64,000 bases of DNA from Oceanospirillaceae bacterium (GCA_024640955.1 JAHEDZ010000008.1:1-64000); one strand, 5' to 3'. Shown: positions 29,185-38,390, counted from the stretch's first letter. Notes: generated by a model not told the origin, from the sequence alone. Program-made: numbers and translations.

Positions 29185-30660
29185 CTAGTGACCCATCAAC
29201 TCATCAATCGCATCAGGCTTATCGTGCACAGCAAAGCGATCAACGATCGTCGCGCTGGCTTCGTTCATGCCGATCACTTCAACGTCTATACCCTCACGAC
29301 GGAATTTTAATACCACCTTGTCCAGTGCGCTGACTGCGGTGATGTCCCAGAAGTGAGCGCGCGATAGGTCGATAACCACGCGGTCTAGGTCCGCCTTGAA
29401 ATCAAACGCGGCGATGAACTTGTCGCTAGAGCTGAAGAACACCTGACCCACTACATTGTAGGTTAGCTCGTTCTCGGCTGTGTCGCTTTTACCAATAAAG
29501 AGGAACTGGCCAATTTTGTTGGCAAAGAAGAGCGCTGCCAGCAACACGCCAGCAAATACACCGAAGGCTAGGTTATGGGTCGCAACGACCACTGCAACGG
29601 TAACCAGCATCACAATGTTGGTCGACATCGGGTATTTACGCATATTTACCAGCGACTCCCAACTGAAGGTGCCGATCGATACCATGATCATCACGGCAAC
29701 CAGAGCAGCCATTGGTATCTGAGAGACCCACTCATCAAGGAAGACCACCAGAATCAGAAGCACTACACCAGCAATCAGCGTCGATAGACGCGTGCGACCG
29801 CCAGACTTCACGTTGATCACTGACTGGCCGATCATTGCACAGCCTGCCATGCCGCCAAACAGACCCGCACCGATGTTTGCCAGGCCCTGACCTTTACATT
29901 CACGGTTCTTGTCACTTGAAGTATCGGTGAGCTCGTCAACTATAGTTGCGGTCATCAAAGACTCTAGCAGACCTACAACAGCCAACGGCAGCGAATAGGG
30001 CAGAATGATCCAGAGCGTCTCAAGGTTAAGCGGCACTTCAGGCCAGAGGAAAATCGGCAGATCATCAGGCAGTTCACCCATATCACCAACCGTACGAATA
30101 TCCAGACCCAGTGCCATAGCAACCGCGGTTAGCACCAAAATACAGACAAGCGGTGAGGGGATCTTTTTGGTCAACAGCGGGAAGGTATAGATGATGAATA
30201 ACCCTGCCGCCGTCATCGCGTAGACGTGCCAGGTGACATCGATCAACTCAGGCAACTGCGCCATGAAAATCAGAATCGCCAACGCATTGACGAAGCCAGT
30301 AACGACCGAACGTGACACAAAGCGCATCAGTGTGCCTAGGCGCAGATAGCCCGCGGCAATCTGTATCACGCCGGTTAGCAGTGTTGCTGCCAGTAGATAT
30401 TGTAAGCCATGCTCTTTAACAAGCGTCACCATCAGCAGTGCCATCGCACCCGTTGCCGCGGAGATCATACCCGGACGGCCACCGGCGAATGCGGTGATCA
30501 CGGCGATACAGAAGGAGGCGTATAGGCCAACCTTCGGGTCGACACCAGCGATGATAGAGAAGGCGATCGCCTCAGGAATCAGTGCCAGGGCCACGACCAA
30601 TCCAGAGAGGATGTCACCGCGTACGTTGGAGAACCAGTTGTAGTGAAGGGAGGGGCTCAT
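29185..30660 (-). CDS. SulP family anion transporter with STAS domain
   Basis: A 491-residue inner-membrane protein of the SulP/SLC26 family with about twelve or more membrane segments (residues 15-390) and a C-terminal STAS domain (about 400-485). Recognisable segments include the N-terminal [21 protein letters not shown] and [22 protein letters not shown]. Members move sulphate, bicarbonate or dicarboxylates; the substrate is not decidable here. The short sulphate-permease-like form is common in marine bacteria. It is co-transcribed with a Usp. Confidence 0.9.
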   Translation of the reverse strand: MSPSLHYNWFSNVRGDILSGLVVALALIPEAIAFSIIAGVDPKVGLYASFCIAVITAFAGGRPGMISAATGAMALLMVTLVKEHGLQYLLAATLLTGVIQIAAGYLRLGTLMRFVSRSVVTGFVNALAILIFMAQLPELIDVTWHVYAMTAAGLFIIYTFPLLTKKIPSPLVCILVLTAVAMALGLDIRTVGDMGELPDDLPIFLWPEVPLNLETLWIILPYSLPLAVVGLLESLMTATIVDELTDTSSDKNRECKGQGLANIGAGLFGGMAGCAMIGQSVINVKSGGRTRLSTLIAGVVLLILVVFLDEWVSQIPMAALVAVMIMVSIGTFSWESLVNMRKYPMSTNIVMLVTVAVVVATHNLAFGVFAGVLLAALFFANKIGQFLFIGKSDTAENELTYNVVGQVFFSSSDKFIAAFDFKADLDRVVIDLSRAHFWDITAVSALDKVVLKFRREGIDVEVIGMNEASATIVDRFAVHDKPDAIDELMGH

Positions 30661-30737
30661 AGCTGTCTGCCTTGAATTAGCGCAAGAAAGCGCTGGATTC
30701 TATCAGAAAAAGCACCGAACCACCTCTAAACTGACCG

Positions 30738-30989
30738 CTAAAGTGAGGTTTTATTGGGCTCTTTCGGTGGGATGTAGCTCTGAAAGAAGCTGATGTGCGT
30801 GTTAAAACCGCGCGATAAGCTGAGCGCGCGCATATGGTTCATTGGTAGTTCGCCACGTAGAATAGCCTGGAACTCGTTGAGCGGCATTTTACAAAGCTGG
30901 GCAGCCTCTTCCTCACACATCCCAGTTGGATTCAGATAGAGTTCACGAACAAGAGTGCCAATTCCGGCGTTGGGATCGAGTTGTAGCAT
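30738..30989 (-). CDS. Small XRE/HigA-like helix-turn-helix protein
   Basis: An 83-residue protein whose pattern LVRELYLNPTGMCEEEAAQLCKMPLNEFQAILRGE matches the HigA/VapI type of helix-turn-helix. In that family the start is usually a conserved P-G-E-x-L-x-E-E-F segment, and here it is changed. No toxin gene is adjacent, so this would be an orphan regulator. There is no clear ribosome-binding site. It is divergent from the DUF2489 gene, 42 bases away. Confidence 0.6.
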   Translation of the reverse strand: MLQLDPNAGIGTLVRELYLNPTGMCEEEAAQLCKMPLNEFQAILRGELPMNHMRALSLSRGFNTHISFFQSYIPPKEPNKTSL

Positions 30990-31031
30990 CGTTTTTACTG
31001 TCGCGATTTCACATAATTTACTGAGTTTTTA

Positions 31032-31514
31032 ATGAGTACCGAACTGACATACACACTGATAGCCGTCGGCATTGTTATTATCATCGCTCTGGCGGCGCTG
31101 ATCTACAAGCAGTTAGTTAGCGCGCGCACACTGCGCAAGCAGCAGGAGGCTAGCCGGGCGCGCCACGCAGAAGAGGCGGCCAAGAACCGCGCTTATTTGC
31201 TGGAGAGCTCAAAGGCGATCGCGAATGCGATTTTGAACGACGATAAAATCACTCTGACTGAGGGGTGTATCCGCTTGAAGGTTATGATTGATAACCTCAA
31301 TCCACAACTGCACCAACACCCGCAGTACTCGGTATTCGAAGAGGTCTACAACCGCACTTCGCACATCCCTATCTTGACCGACTGGCGAGAGCTAGAGCGT
31401 AAACAGCAGCGCGTTTTCGAAAAAGAGATGCGTCAGGTGGAGCAGGAGTGTGCGGCGCGCGTAACTGAGGCGGCCAAAGCGCTGCTACAGGATTCTATTT
31501 TAAAGGCTCACTGA
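31032..31514 (+). CDS. DUF2489 membrane-anchored protein
   Basis: A 160-residue protein with an N-terminal membrane anchor (about 7-28) and a charged, helical cytoplasmic part. The segment ILNDDKITLTEGCIRLKVMIDNL is typical of DUF2489 proteins, which have no known role. It is followed after 11 bases by a second small membrane-anchored protein. Confidence 0.8.
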   Translation: MSTELTYTLIAVGIVIIIALAALIYKQLVSARTLRKQQEASRARHAEEAAKNRAYLLESSKAIANAILNDDKITLTEGCIRLKVMIDNLNPQLHQHPQYSVFEEVYNRTSHIPILTDWRELERKQQRVFEKEMRQVEQECAARVTEAAKALLQDSILKAH

Positions 31515-31525
31515 TAGGTCGCCGA

Positions 31526-31900
31526 ATGGAGCTGGTCCCAGTATTTCTCGTCACGCTGCTCTTTTCTTTGGGCTTAGTGCTGGCGTTGACCTTCGGTAAA
31601 GCGCCCACCTATCGTCCGAGTCGAGAGCAGATTGTTGCGCTGTTGGAGTCGGTACTTGAAGGCACGGCTCGTCAGAGCCACTGGGATCTGTTCATCGGTA
31701 TGCCGATTCAGCACGATGAAGCGCTAGAAACGGTGCGCGTGCAGTGTGTGACCCTACATGAGGGGCTAGACGGCTCCGATCCGGCGCGTGAGGGTATTGA
31801 TGGGTATATTTATGACCGTGCCGGACGCGAGCGCATCGCCTCCATTCTGGATAATTTGCGCGAAGTGATTGAGAAATCACCCGTCACTCGAGAGTTTTAA
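31526..31900 (+). CDS. Small membrane-anchored protein of unknown function
   Basis: A 124-residue protein with one N-terminal membrane segment (about 4-23) and a soluble remainder of mixed composition. I do not recognise a family. It lies tightly between the DUF2489 gene and the methionine aminotransferase gene (3 bases from its ATG), so it is probably expressed as part of that operon. Confidence 0.7.
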   Translation: MELVPVFLVTLLFSLGLVLALTFGKAPTYRPSREQIVALLESVLEGTARQSHWDLFIGMPIQHDEALETVRVQCVTLHEGLDGSDPAREGIDGYIYDRAGRERIASILDNLREVIEKSPVTREF

Positions 31901-31903
31901 TTG

Positions 31904-33052
31904 ATGAACTATCCGCAAACCAAGCTACCCAATGTCGGCCTGACGATCTTCTCTAAAATGTCTGCTCTGGCGGCACAAAAGGGTGCGATTAATCTCTCTC
32001 AGGGGTTTCCAGACTATCAAGGGCCGCAAGCGCTGCTTGACTCGGTGGCTAAGCAGGTCGGCGCTGGCATGAATCAGTATGCACCGATGAGTGGGATGCC
32101 GACACTACGCCGACTGATTGCTGACAAAGTGGAGCGTCTTTACGGCCGCAGCGTCAATCCAGAGACTGAGATCTGTGTCACACCCGGTGCAACTGAGGCA
32201 CTTTTTAGTGCGATTGCCTCGACCGTGCGCGCTGGCGACGAAGTGATCATCTTTGATCCCGCATACGACAGCTACCGGCCGGCGGTAGAGCTCAACGGCG
32301 GCATACCTATCTCTCTGCCACTTTTACCGCCCAGTTTCGCAATTGACTGGGATGCGCTGCGTGCAGTCATAACGCCGCGCACGCGCATGATCATTATCAA
32401 CACTCCACATAATCCAACGGGGCAAGCGTGGAGTGCTGATGATCTAGATGCACTCGAAGCGGCAGTGCGTGGCACCGATATTTTGATTCTCTCAGATGAG
32501 GTGTATGAGCATCTTGTGTTCGATGGAATTGAGCATCAAAGCATGAGTCGGCGAGCCGCCCTGGCCGAGCGCAGTTTTATCGTCTCCTCATTTGGTAAAA
32601 CCTATCACGTTACTGGCTGGCGCGTCGGCTACTGTGTGGCGCCTGCCGCACTGATGTCTGAGTTTCAAAAGGTACATCAATATGTCACCTTCAATACACA
32701 CACGCCTCTGCAGTGCGCAATTGCTGATTTTATGGAGCAGCAGCCTGACTACCCTCTAGGTCTCGGAGATTTCTTTAGCACCAAACGCGATCGCCTTGCC
32801 CAGGGGCTGTCTGGCAGCCGCTTCAAACTGTTGAGCTCCTCAGGCACCTACTTCCAACTTGTAGATTACACAGCAATCAATAACCTGCCCGATGATGAGT
32901 TTGTACTATGGTTGCTGGAGGAGGCGGGAGTTGCAGCTATTCCGCTCTCGCCCTTTTATCAAAATAGGCTGCAGACAGGCTGTGTGCGTCTCTGTTTTGC
33001 TAAACAGAATGACACGATTGACCGTGCACTCGAGCGGCTCTCTAAAATCTGA
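31904..33052 (+). CDS. ybdL: Methionine aminotransferase, PLP-dependent
   Basis: A 382-residue class I/II aminotransferase close to E. coli YbdL, which prefers methionine and related amino acids. INLSQGFPDYQGP and INTPHNPTGQAW are family motifs; the PLP lysine is in SSFGKTYHVTGWRVGY. It starts with ATG at 31904, not the TTG directly before. The downstream amidase suggests use with glutamine as donor in methionine salvage. Confidence 0.88.
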   Translation: MNYPQTKLPNVGLTIFSKMSALAAQKGAINLSQGFPDYQGPQALLDSVAKQVGAGMNQYAPMSGMPTLRRLIADKVERLYGRSVNPETEICVTPGATEALFSAIASTVRAGDEVIIFDPAYDSYRPAVELNGGIPISLPLLPPSFAIDWDALRAVITPRTRMIIINTPHNPTGQAWSADDLDALEAAVRGTDILILSDEVYEHLVFDGIEHQSMSRRAALAERSFIVSSFGKTYHVTGWRVGYCVAPAALMSEFQKVHQYVTFNTHTPLQCAIADFMEQQPDYPLGLGDFFSTKRDRLAQGLSGSRFKLLSSSGTYFQLVDYTAINNLPDDEFVLWLLEEAGVAAIPLSPFYQNRLQTGCVRLCFAKQNDTIDRALERLSKI

Positions 33053-33147
33053 ATTTTAGCGCTTCACCCCGGCGATCTTCACTACCGGTTCAGTTTTGTT
33101 CGACTACATTTAAATGAATTTTGGTTAGGCTTCGATTTGATACCTCT

Positions 33148-33978
33148 ATGCAGCAGATGATTGTAAAAACGATCCAGACAGATCTCTCATGGCACAACGC
33201 GCCTGCTAATCAGCAGATGTTTGAACGGCTGGTTCGCGATGCGGCTGATGCTGACCTGATTGTGCTTCCGGAGATGTTTCTTACTGGTTTCACGATGGAG
33301 CCTGAAGCATTGGCTGAGACGCAAACAGGCCCACAGGTGCGTTGGTTGACGGAACTGGCACGCGAGACCGATACGGCTATCTGTGGCAGTTTGGTGATCG
33401 AATCCGATGAGGGTTACCGGAACCGCTTCCTGTTTGTGACACCTGACGGGCGTATTACGCGCTATGACAAGCGCCACCTATTCCGTATGGGTAAAGAGAA
33501 TGAGCATTACGAAGTAGGCACAGAGCGCGTCGTGATTCACTATCGTGGTTGGCGTATTCTGCCCACTATCTGTTACGACCTACGTTTCCCTGTCTGGTGT
33601 CGCAACCAAAATGACTATGACCTGCTGCTCTGTGTCGCTAACTGGCCAGCCCCACGTCGCTTGCACTGGCGCTTGCTCCTTCAAGCGCGTGCGGTCGAGA
33701 ACCAGGCTTATGTGATTGGCGTCAATCGCATAGGTCGCGATGGCAAAGGGCTGGAGTACGCCGGTGACTCAATGGTGGTTAGTTATAAGGGTGATATCCT
33801 TGTCGACTCAGCACCGAGCGAGCCCTATGTCGGTCATGCGCGCCTCAGTCTTGACGAGCTACGTCAATTCCGCGACACCTTCCCAGCTTGGGCCGATGCC
33901 GATCAGTTCGAAATTTCCCGCACCCAGAAGCGTGTAGTAGAGCTTCAGGATGAGGGTGAGAGCTGTAGCGCTTTGTAG
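33148..33978 (+). CDS. Nitrilase-superfamily omega-amidase (YafV-like)
   Basis: About 276 residues from ATG 33148; ATG 33157 is an alternative and neither has a clear ribosome-binding site. The Glu-Lys-Cys triad is visible: LPEMFLTGF, YDKRHLFRMGKENEHY and PTICYDLRFPVW. It resembles YafV/Nit2, which hydrolyse alpha-ketoglutaramate. That compound forms when an aminotransferase uses glutamine, so this gene next to ybdL makes biochemical sense: the amidase pulls the transamination toward methionine. Its 3' end overlaps the convergent CheR fusion gene by 34 bases. Confidence 0.88.
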   Translation: MQQMIVKTIQTDLSWHNAPANQQMFERLVRDAADADLIVLPEMFLTGFTMEPEALAETQTGPQVRWLTELARETDTAICGSLVIESDEGYRNRFLFVTPDGRITRYDKRHLFRMGKENEHYEVGTERVVIHYRGWRILPTICYDLRFPVWCRNQNDYDLLLCVANWPAPRRLHWRLLLQARAVENQAYVIGVNRIGRDGKGLEYAGDSMVVSYKGDILVDSAPSEPYVGHARLSLDELRQFRDTFPAWADADQFEISRTQKRVVELQDEGESCSAL

Positions 33979-35369
33979 ATCTTTGCGCTCTCTGAAAGTG
34001 CCTTGAATTGGGTTTGCCCAGTGCCAGTGCTTTCGCTACGGCCCAGCATCAGTAAACCGCCACGCTTGAGGCATTGGTGGAAATTGTTGAGTATTCTCTC
34101 TTGTGCTGTTGGGGCAAAGTATATAAAGACGTTGCGACAGACAATGAGATCAAAATCTGATCCAGTTGGCGGCGTGAGCAGGTCATGCTGCTCGAATCTG
34201 ACTTCAGTCTCGACAGCACCCCTCAGATCGTATTTTTCCGCTTCGTGCTCTAAGTGGGTCGGCAAGTACTCAGCTGGAATTCTCTCAATTTCTTCGCGAC
34301 TATAGCAGCCGTTGTTTGCGACAGCGATCGCTTGTGGATCCGAGTCGGTCGCGCAGATTTCAACGTTTAATTCAGGAAAGCGGGTACGGCGAATCAGGTC
34401 GCACACAAGTGCGAGCGAGTAGGGTTCTGCGCCAGTACTGCAGCCTGCACTCCAGATGGACAACCGTCTGGCTCCTGCTTTCTCAACGTACGAACTTAGC
34501 TGCCTTTGCAGCTCGATAAATGCCGCTGTGTCCCTGAAAAATCGAGTCATGCCGATAAAGAGGTTAGTGTGAAGTCGATCCAATTCACGTTCATCCACAC
34601 GTAAGCGCTCAGTATACTCGGGCAGGCCAGAGAGCCGAAGCCGTTTCAAGTGGTGCTCAATCCGGGTAAGCAGACTCGCCTCTTTGTACTCACTAAAATC
34701 GAATTTTTTACGCTCCTTCAGTAGCTTAAGTATCTGCTCGTAGGAATCGAGATCACTAGATGAGACGATGGAAGTCTGTCTTTTTCGCACTATTGTTGGC
34801 GCCGTGACCTCTGTGAATAACTCGGTGATACCGGAGCAGTCTTTCACACTATATGTATCCGCTAACTCGCTAAATAGTGATGGTGCGATCGTTCGTATAC
34901 TCTCCAGCGTGAGAAGATTGACCTGCCTCCTGGCTGCCAAGTCGACCAAGTTGAGTTGGGCGCTGTAAATGGTGCTGAGCACCACCACCCGAGTACGGTC
35001 AGGAAAACGCTCTACGAGACTCTCGAATAGAGTATGGCCTGTATGTACAGTACCGACGACCTGCTCAATCTGGTCAGCAGCGGTAATTGCATAATTTACA
35101 TCTGATTGGACTAGGTAGACCTTGCCGCGGTTCAGGCTCACGCGGCCGGCGAGTGCGCGTACCTCTAACTTAATCAACGGACTGATTGTATTCGCTAGTT
35201 GGGCGCACGCCTCGGCAGTCGGCTCTTGTGCTACTAGGATTGTGCCGCCATAGTCGGTGCTGAAATGCTGCAGTAATCTAAGCACCAAATCGGTCTGATT
35301 TGGGGCCGAGAGAATGAGTGTTATGGCGCTGGGTCTACCCTGGTGACGCGATCGGTTGATCTCACTCAT
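33945..35369 (-). CDS. Degenerate CheB-CheR fusion, MCP methyltransferase
   Basis: A 474-residue protein. The C-terminal half (about 205-470) is a CheR methyltransferase with NLFIGMTRFFRD (269-280), SAM-binding SAGCSTGAEPYS (307-318) and RNVFIYF (412-418). The N-terminal 15-160 follows the CheB methylesterase fold, with VYLVQSDVNYAI and TLFESLVERFPDRTRVVVLS aligning to CheB strands. The catalytic Ser, His and Asp positions (GASTGG, QHM, TGxGxDG in CheB) read SAPNQ, AQEP and LSTIYS, so the esterase is lost. No chemoreceptor or CheA is near. It overlaps the next upstream gene by eight bases. Confidence 0.8.
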   Translation of the reverse strand: MSEINRSRHQGRPSAITLILSAPNQTDLVLRLLQHFSTDYGGTILVAQEPTAEACAQLANTISPLIKLEVRALAGRVSLNRGKVYLVQSDVNYAITAADQIEQVVGTVHTGHTLFESLVERFPDRTRVVVLSTIYSAQLNLVDLAARRQVNLLTLESIRTIAPSLFSELADTYSVKDCSGITELFTEVTAPTIVRKRQTSIVSSSDLDSYEQILKLLKERKKFDFSEYKEASLLTRIEHHLKRLRLSGLPEYTERLRVDERELDRLHTNLFIGMTRFFRDTAAFIELQRQLSSYVEKAGARRLSIWSAGCSTGAEPYSLALVCDLIRRTRFPELNVEICATDSDPQAIAVANNGCYSREEIERIPAEYLPTHLEHEAEKYDLRGAVETEVRFEQHDLLTPPTGSDFDLIVCRNVFIYFAPTAQERILNNFHQCLKRGGLLMLGRSESTGTGQTQFKALSESAKIYKALQLSPSS

Positions 35370-35934
35370 TAGTAGTTTGCCTCAACGGGCGCATACACTC
35401 TGTGATCGGTAACAAGCCGCCAGAGGGTACGCGAACTTTGAGTCGCAGAACTGACTCTAGATTAGCAGCGAAGTCAGATGGGCGTGTATCCGTGAACGGA
35501 TCCTTGCTATTAAAGAAGCTAATGAGGCGGTTCGCACGCATAAATCGAACCTGAGCTCCTTGTACTAAATCACAGATATTTTCTGCTTGTAGTTTTGAAC
35601 GCTCCCGGTCTGGGGCAGCATCGACAGTGGTCTCGAGCACCAGCACCATAGTGGTGTTCTGCCCCACAGTTATGTAGGTGCGCATCTGAATCCTATCAGG
35701 CCGGATGTTCAAAAAGCGGGCAAGCTCAGGGCGCAGTTCGCTCTCCATGGCGAGGTCTAAGCGGTAGAGCCCAAGGTCTAGATGGCTCACAGGTGTATCG
35801 GCCAGTATGTATAGCGTGCGAGAGGAGTTATCAGAGGCTGATGTTGCCTGCGTGGAACAGAGCAGAACGAATAACAGTGCAGAAAGTAGCTGACTTATTC
35901 GCTTCGTGAATGACTTGAAAACTGGCTTCATCAA
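35362..35934 (-). CDS. Exported protein of unknown function
   Basis: A 190-residue protein with a signal peptide (hydrophobic stretch about 15-27, cleavage near SASDN, about residue 34). The mature part has two cysteines and no family I recognise. The gene overlaps the CheB-CheR fusion gene by eight bases and would be co-translated with it, suggesting a linked role in signalling or the envelope. Confidence 0.75.
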   Translation of the reverse strand: MMKPVFKSFTKRISQLLSALLFVLLCSTQATSASDNSSRTLYILADTPVSHLDLGLYRLDLAMESELRPELARFLNIRPDRIQMRTYITVGQNTTMVLVLETTVDAAPDRERSKLQAENICDLVQGAQVRFMRANRLISFFNSKDPFTDTRPSDFAANLESVLRLKVRVPSGGLLPITECMRPLRQTTNE

Positions 35935-36016
35935 CGCCTCGGAAACGGGTATCGTTATAAGCTAAGAATATCAAAAAATAACGCCCACGGCGCTGTGTAC
36001 AAAAAGGTGAGTGAAA

Positions 36017-36544
36017 ATGGTGGATCGATCAAAGTTAGTCGCAGGCGTATTCGTTGCCGGCAGCCTTATTGCCGTGGGTACATTCGCTGCAATGGACCAC
36101 TCCAAACATGACCCTTCTATGCACGGTGATCATGCCGCAATGATGCAGCAAAAGAGTGTGGAAGATAAGCGAGAGCTGGTTCTTTACCCCCGTCCGGTGT
36201 ACGAATCGACCCTGCGTAATATGCGCGAGCACCTTCGCGGTGTTTCGCAAGTTCAACGTCTCGTTGGTGAGGGGCGATACACTGAGGCGGCGGAAGCCGC
36301 AGAACGCGGAATGGGTATGGGGCATAATCACGGACATGAAGGTAACGCGTCTGAGCATCAATTTATGCCCCCAGGTATGATGTCGCTTGGCCGGGGTATG
36401 CATATGGCGGCGGCGGAGCTGGCTACAACGCTGCGAGATACTGAAGTGACTGACGATCTTCAGGCGGTCTTTGTTGCGATGGGCAAAGTGACTGCTAACT
36501 GCGTCGCTTGTCACGACGCCTATCGTTTGCAGCCGATGGAGTAA
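36017..36544 (+). CDS. His/Met-rich cytochrome c'-like haem protein
   Basis: From ATG 36017 the product has 175 residues with an N-terminal export/anchor segment (about 7-25). A single haem site C162-V-A-C-H166 lies eleven residues from the C-terminus, as in class II cytochromes c'. Two metal-binding-like stretches are MDHSKHDPSMHGDHAAMM (26-43) and RGMGMGHNHGHEG. The His/Met pattern suggests copper binding. Function is not known. AAGGTGA precedes the ATG; the longer GTG start at 36011 is less likely. Confidence 0.75.
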   Translation: MVDRSKLVAGVFVAGSLIAVGTFAAMDHSKHDPSMHGDHAAMMQQKSVEDKRELVLYPRPVYESTLRNMREHLRGVSQVQRLVGEGRYTEAAEAAERGMGMGHNHGHEGNASEHQFMPPGMMSLGRGMHMAAAELATTLRDTEVTDDLQAVFVAMGKVTANCVACHDAYRLQPME

Positions 36545-36549
36545 CCTGC

Positions 36550-37134
36550 TTGGCGCCTCAATTAATCGCTGTCGTTGGTGCGTCGGGGTCGGGTAAAACC
36601 ACAGTCGCTCGCCAGTTGCGCTCCACGCTTGAGCAGGTCGGACAACGCACCGATCTGATCAGCATGGATAGCTACTACAAAGCGGTAGGGCATCCACTGA
36701 ATAACTACGATCGACCTGCAGCTTTTGACTTTGACTTGATGGTTGAGGACCTGGCACAGCTAAAAGCGGGCCAGCCCATCGATGTTCCGACTTATGATTT
36801 TGTGACTCACCGCCGTCAGCCCGAAGTCGTGCGGGTTGAGCCCGTTGATGTGATTGTCGTTGAGGGTCTGTTTCTCTATGCGTTAGAGGAACTGCTGCAA
36901 CACTTTGATGCACGCATCTACCTGGAAGTGGACCCTGATCTCTGTTTTCAACGCCGCTCTGACCGTGACCAGCGCGAGCGCGGTAGAGAGCCAGAAGATA
37001 TAAAACGGCAGTACTTCGATCAGGTTTATCCGGGCTATCAGCAGTATATTTACCCATCGAGAGTACATGCGACGCACACCATTGAGGCGTTGCCGGATGA
37101 TCCGGTGGAGTGGGTGCAGAATTTACTTAAGTAA
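36550..37134 (+). CDS. udk: Uridine kinase
   Basis: Uridine/cytidine kinase of pyrimidine salvage, about 194 residues from a TTG at 36550, which has GGAG eight bases upstream and gives the expected short N-terminus. The P-loop is GASGSGKTT; DSYYK, NYDRPAAFDF and VEGLFLY follow the family pattern. It lies five bases after the cytochrome gene stop and is probably co-transcribed with it. Confidence 0.87.
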   Translation: MAPQLIAVVGASGSGKTTVARQLRSTLEQVGQRTDLISMDSYYKAVGHPLNNYDRPAAFDFDLMVEDLAQLKAGQPIDVPTYDFVTHRRQPEVVRVEPVDVIVVEGLFLYALEELLQHFDARIYLEVDPDLCFQRRSDRDQRERGREPEDIKRQYFDQVYPGYQQYIYPSRVHATHTIEALPDDPVEWVQNLLK

Positions 37135-37136
37135 GA

Positions 37137-37153
37137 GCGCAGCTTTTCTGCGC
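37137..37153 (+). other. Hairpin after udk
   Basis: GCGCAG-CTTTT-CTGCGC is a perfect six-base-pair hairpin two bases after the udk stop. No U-tract follows, so it may stabilise the message rather than end it. Confidence 0.4.
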
Positions 37154-37172
37154 GATTGAGGGAAAAACTGGA

Positions 37173-37529
37173 ATGAATCTTTATCTATCGCTTCATGTAG
37201 TGCTGGGGCTTTTAGCGGGGGCGACGCTTTCGGCTTTGCGTTGGCGATCGTCAGGTGATGTGAACTGCCCACTGGCACTGACCAATACGCCGGTGGCAAA
37301 GATCAGTGCTGGCGCAGCACTGATCTTTGTATTTTTGGCACTTTGGGGCGATTACGCTTACCTTGGGGCTGAAATGGCCCTCTACGGAGCAGGGTTGACG
37401 CTTGTTGGCCTGCTACTGCAAGGTTTCGTGATTCACCGTAAGCTCGGCTACTACCTAACACTGCTCGGGCTGCCGTTGTTTATCGCCTGTGTGGGCGTAA
37501 TCTCCAAGCTCTGGTTACTGATTGCCTAG
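37173..37529 (+). CDS. Small multi-pass membrane protein, unknown
   Basis: A 118-residue protein with about four membrane segments (roughly 3-22, 43-60, 63-87 and 91-117). No family is recognised. GAGGGAAAAACTGG precedes the ATG. It is probably the last gene of the cytochrome-udk transcript and overlaps the convergent parvulin gene by four bases. Confidence 0.7.
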   Translation: MNLYLSLHVVLGLLAGATLSALRWRSSGDVNCPLALTNTPVAKISAGAALIFVFLALWGDYAYLGAEMALYGAGLTLVGLLLQGFVIHRKLGYYLTLLGLPLFIACVGVISKLWLLIA

Positions 37530-37807
37530 CTCGAACGGTAGAGCGTTTTAATTAGGTGATAGCCAAAACGGGTCTTGATTGGCCCGTGCACTTTATATAG
37601 TGGGCGTTTGAACACCACATCATCAAAGGCTTTCACCATCTCGCCGCGGCGAAACTCGCCGAGATCACCGCCGCGCTTACCTGATGGGCAGGTCGAGTAG
37701 CGCTTGGCTAATTTGGCGAAATCCCCACCCTTCTTAAGCTGCGCCAGAATATCCAGCGCCTCTTTCTCGGTTTTTACCAGTATGTGAACTGCTGAAGCCC
37801 TAGCCAT
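37526..37807 (-). CDS. ppiC: Parvulin peptidyl-prolyl isomerase C
   Basis: A 93-residue stand-alone cytoplasmic parvulin, from ATG 37807 ([12 protein letters not shown], as in PpiC). It shows [33 protein letters not shown] and a C-terminal [11 protein letters not shown]. It accelerates cis-trans isomerisation of prolyl bonds. A six-residue upstream extension is possible but overlaps the rhodanese gene. Confidence 0.92.
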   Translation of the reverse strand: MARASAVHILVKTEKEALDILAQLKKGGDFAKLAKRYSTCPSGKRGGDLGEFRRGEMVKAFDDVVFKRPLYKVHGPIKTRFGYHLIKTLYRSS

Positions 37808-37808
37808 A

Positions 37809-38390
37809 TTAGAAGCTGACCTCAACGGTCGTTAGACCATGGATTGTCCACTCCTGGTAGCCGCCGCGGTAGTAGTAGATTAGCTCAGCCGGGTAGCCTT
37901 CAGCGATCATAGAGCGGATGCCGCGCGGGCTCTGCGGGCAGGTGCTGGAGTTACAGAAAGCGTAGACCTTGGTGGTTGCCGTGCTGCAGTCCCAACCATT
38001 GCCCTGGGATTCACAACCAAACTGATCCATATTCATCGCCAGATCGGTGAAGGGGATATTGACTGAACCTGGGATGGTACCAAGCTGCACCACATGGTCC
38101 TGCTGGCGCATATCCACAATCATCGAGTCCTCACGCCCCATCGCTTCAATAACGTCAATCTCACCGACCGGTGTTACACCCTCTGCGGGAATCATAGGCT
38201 GCAAGAAACCGCGGATGATAGCGGGGGGAGTTTTCTTGCGAGTGATGGTGACCGGACCGCCTTTCAGCTCAACGGTGTACTCTTTCATCTTGTTCCAGAG
38301 TGACAGCGGCTTATCCTCTGCCTGCACCTGAAGGCTAGTTAGGGCGGACAAGCAGAGAGTGAGTGCGGCTGTTTTAAGAACGGTGTTCAT
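37809..38390 (-). CDS. Exported rhodanese-like protein
   Basis: A 193-residue protein with a signal peptide (cleavage near VQAED, about residue 25) and a rhodanese domain (about 75-190). The active-site loop reads [13 protein letters not shown], so a reactive cysteine is present with a second one five residues on. [10 protein letters not shown] adds two more. It probably works in the periplasm in sulphur or thiol chemistry. It lies one base upstream of ppiC in the same direction. Confidence 0.82.
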   Translation of the reverse strand: MNTVLKTAALTLCLSALTSLQVQAEDKPLSLWNKMKEYTVELKGGPVTITRKKTPPAIIRGFLQPMIPAEGVTPVGEIDVIEAMGREDSMIVDMRQQDHVVQLGTIPGSVNIPFTDLAMNMDQFGCESQGNGWDCSTATTKVYAFCNSSTCPQSPRGIRSMIAEGYPAELIYYYRGGYQEWTIHGLTTVEVSF

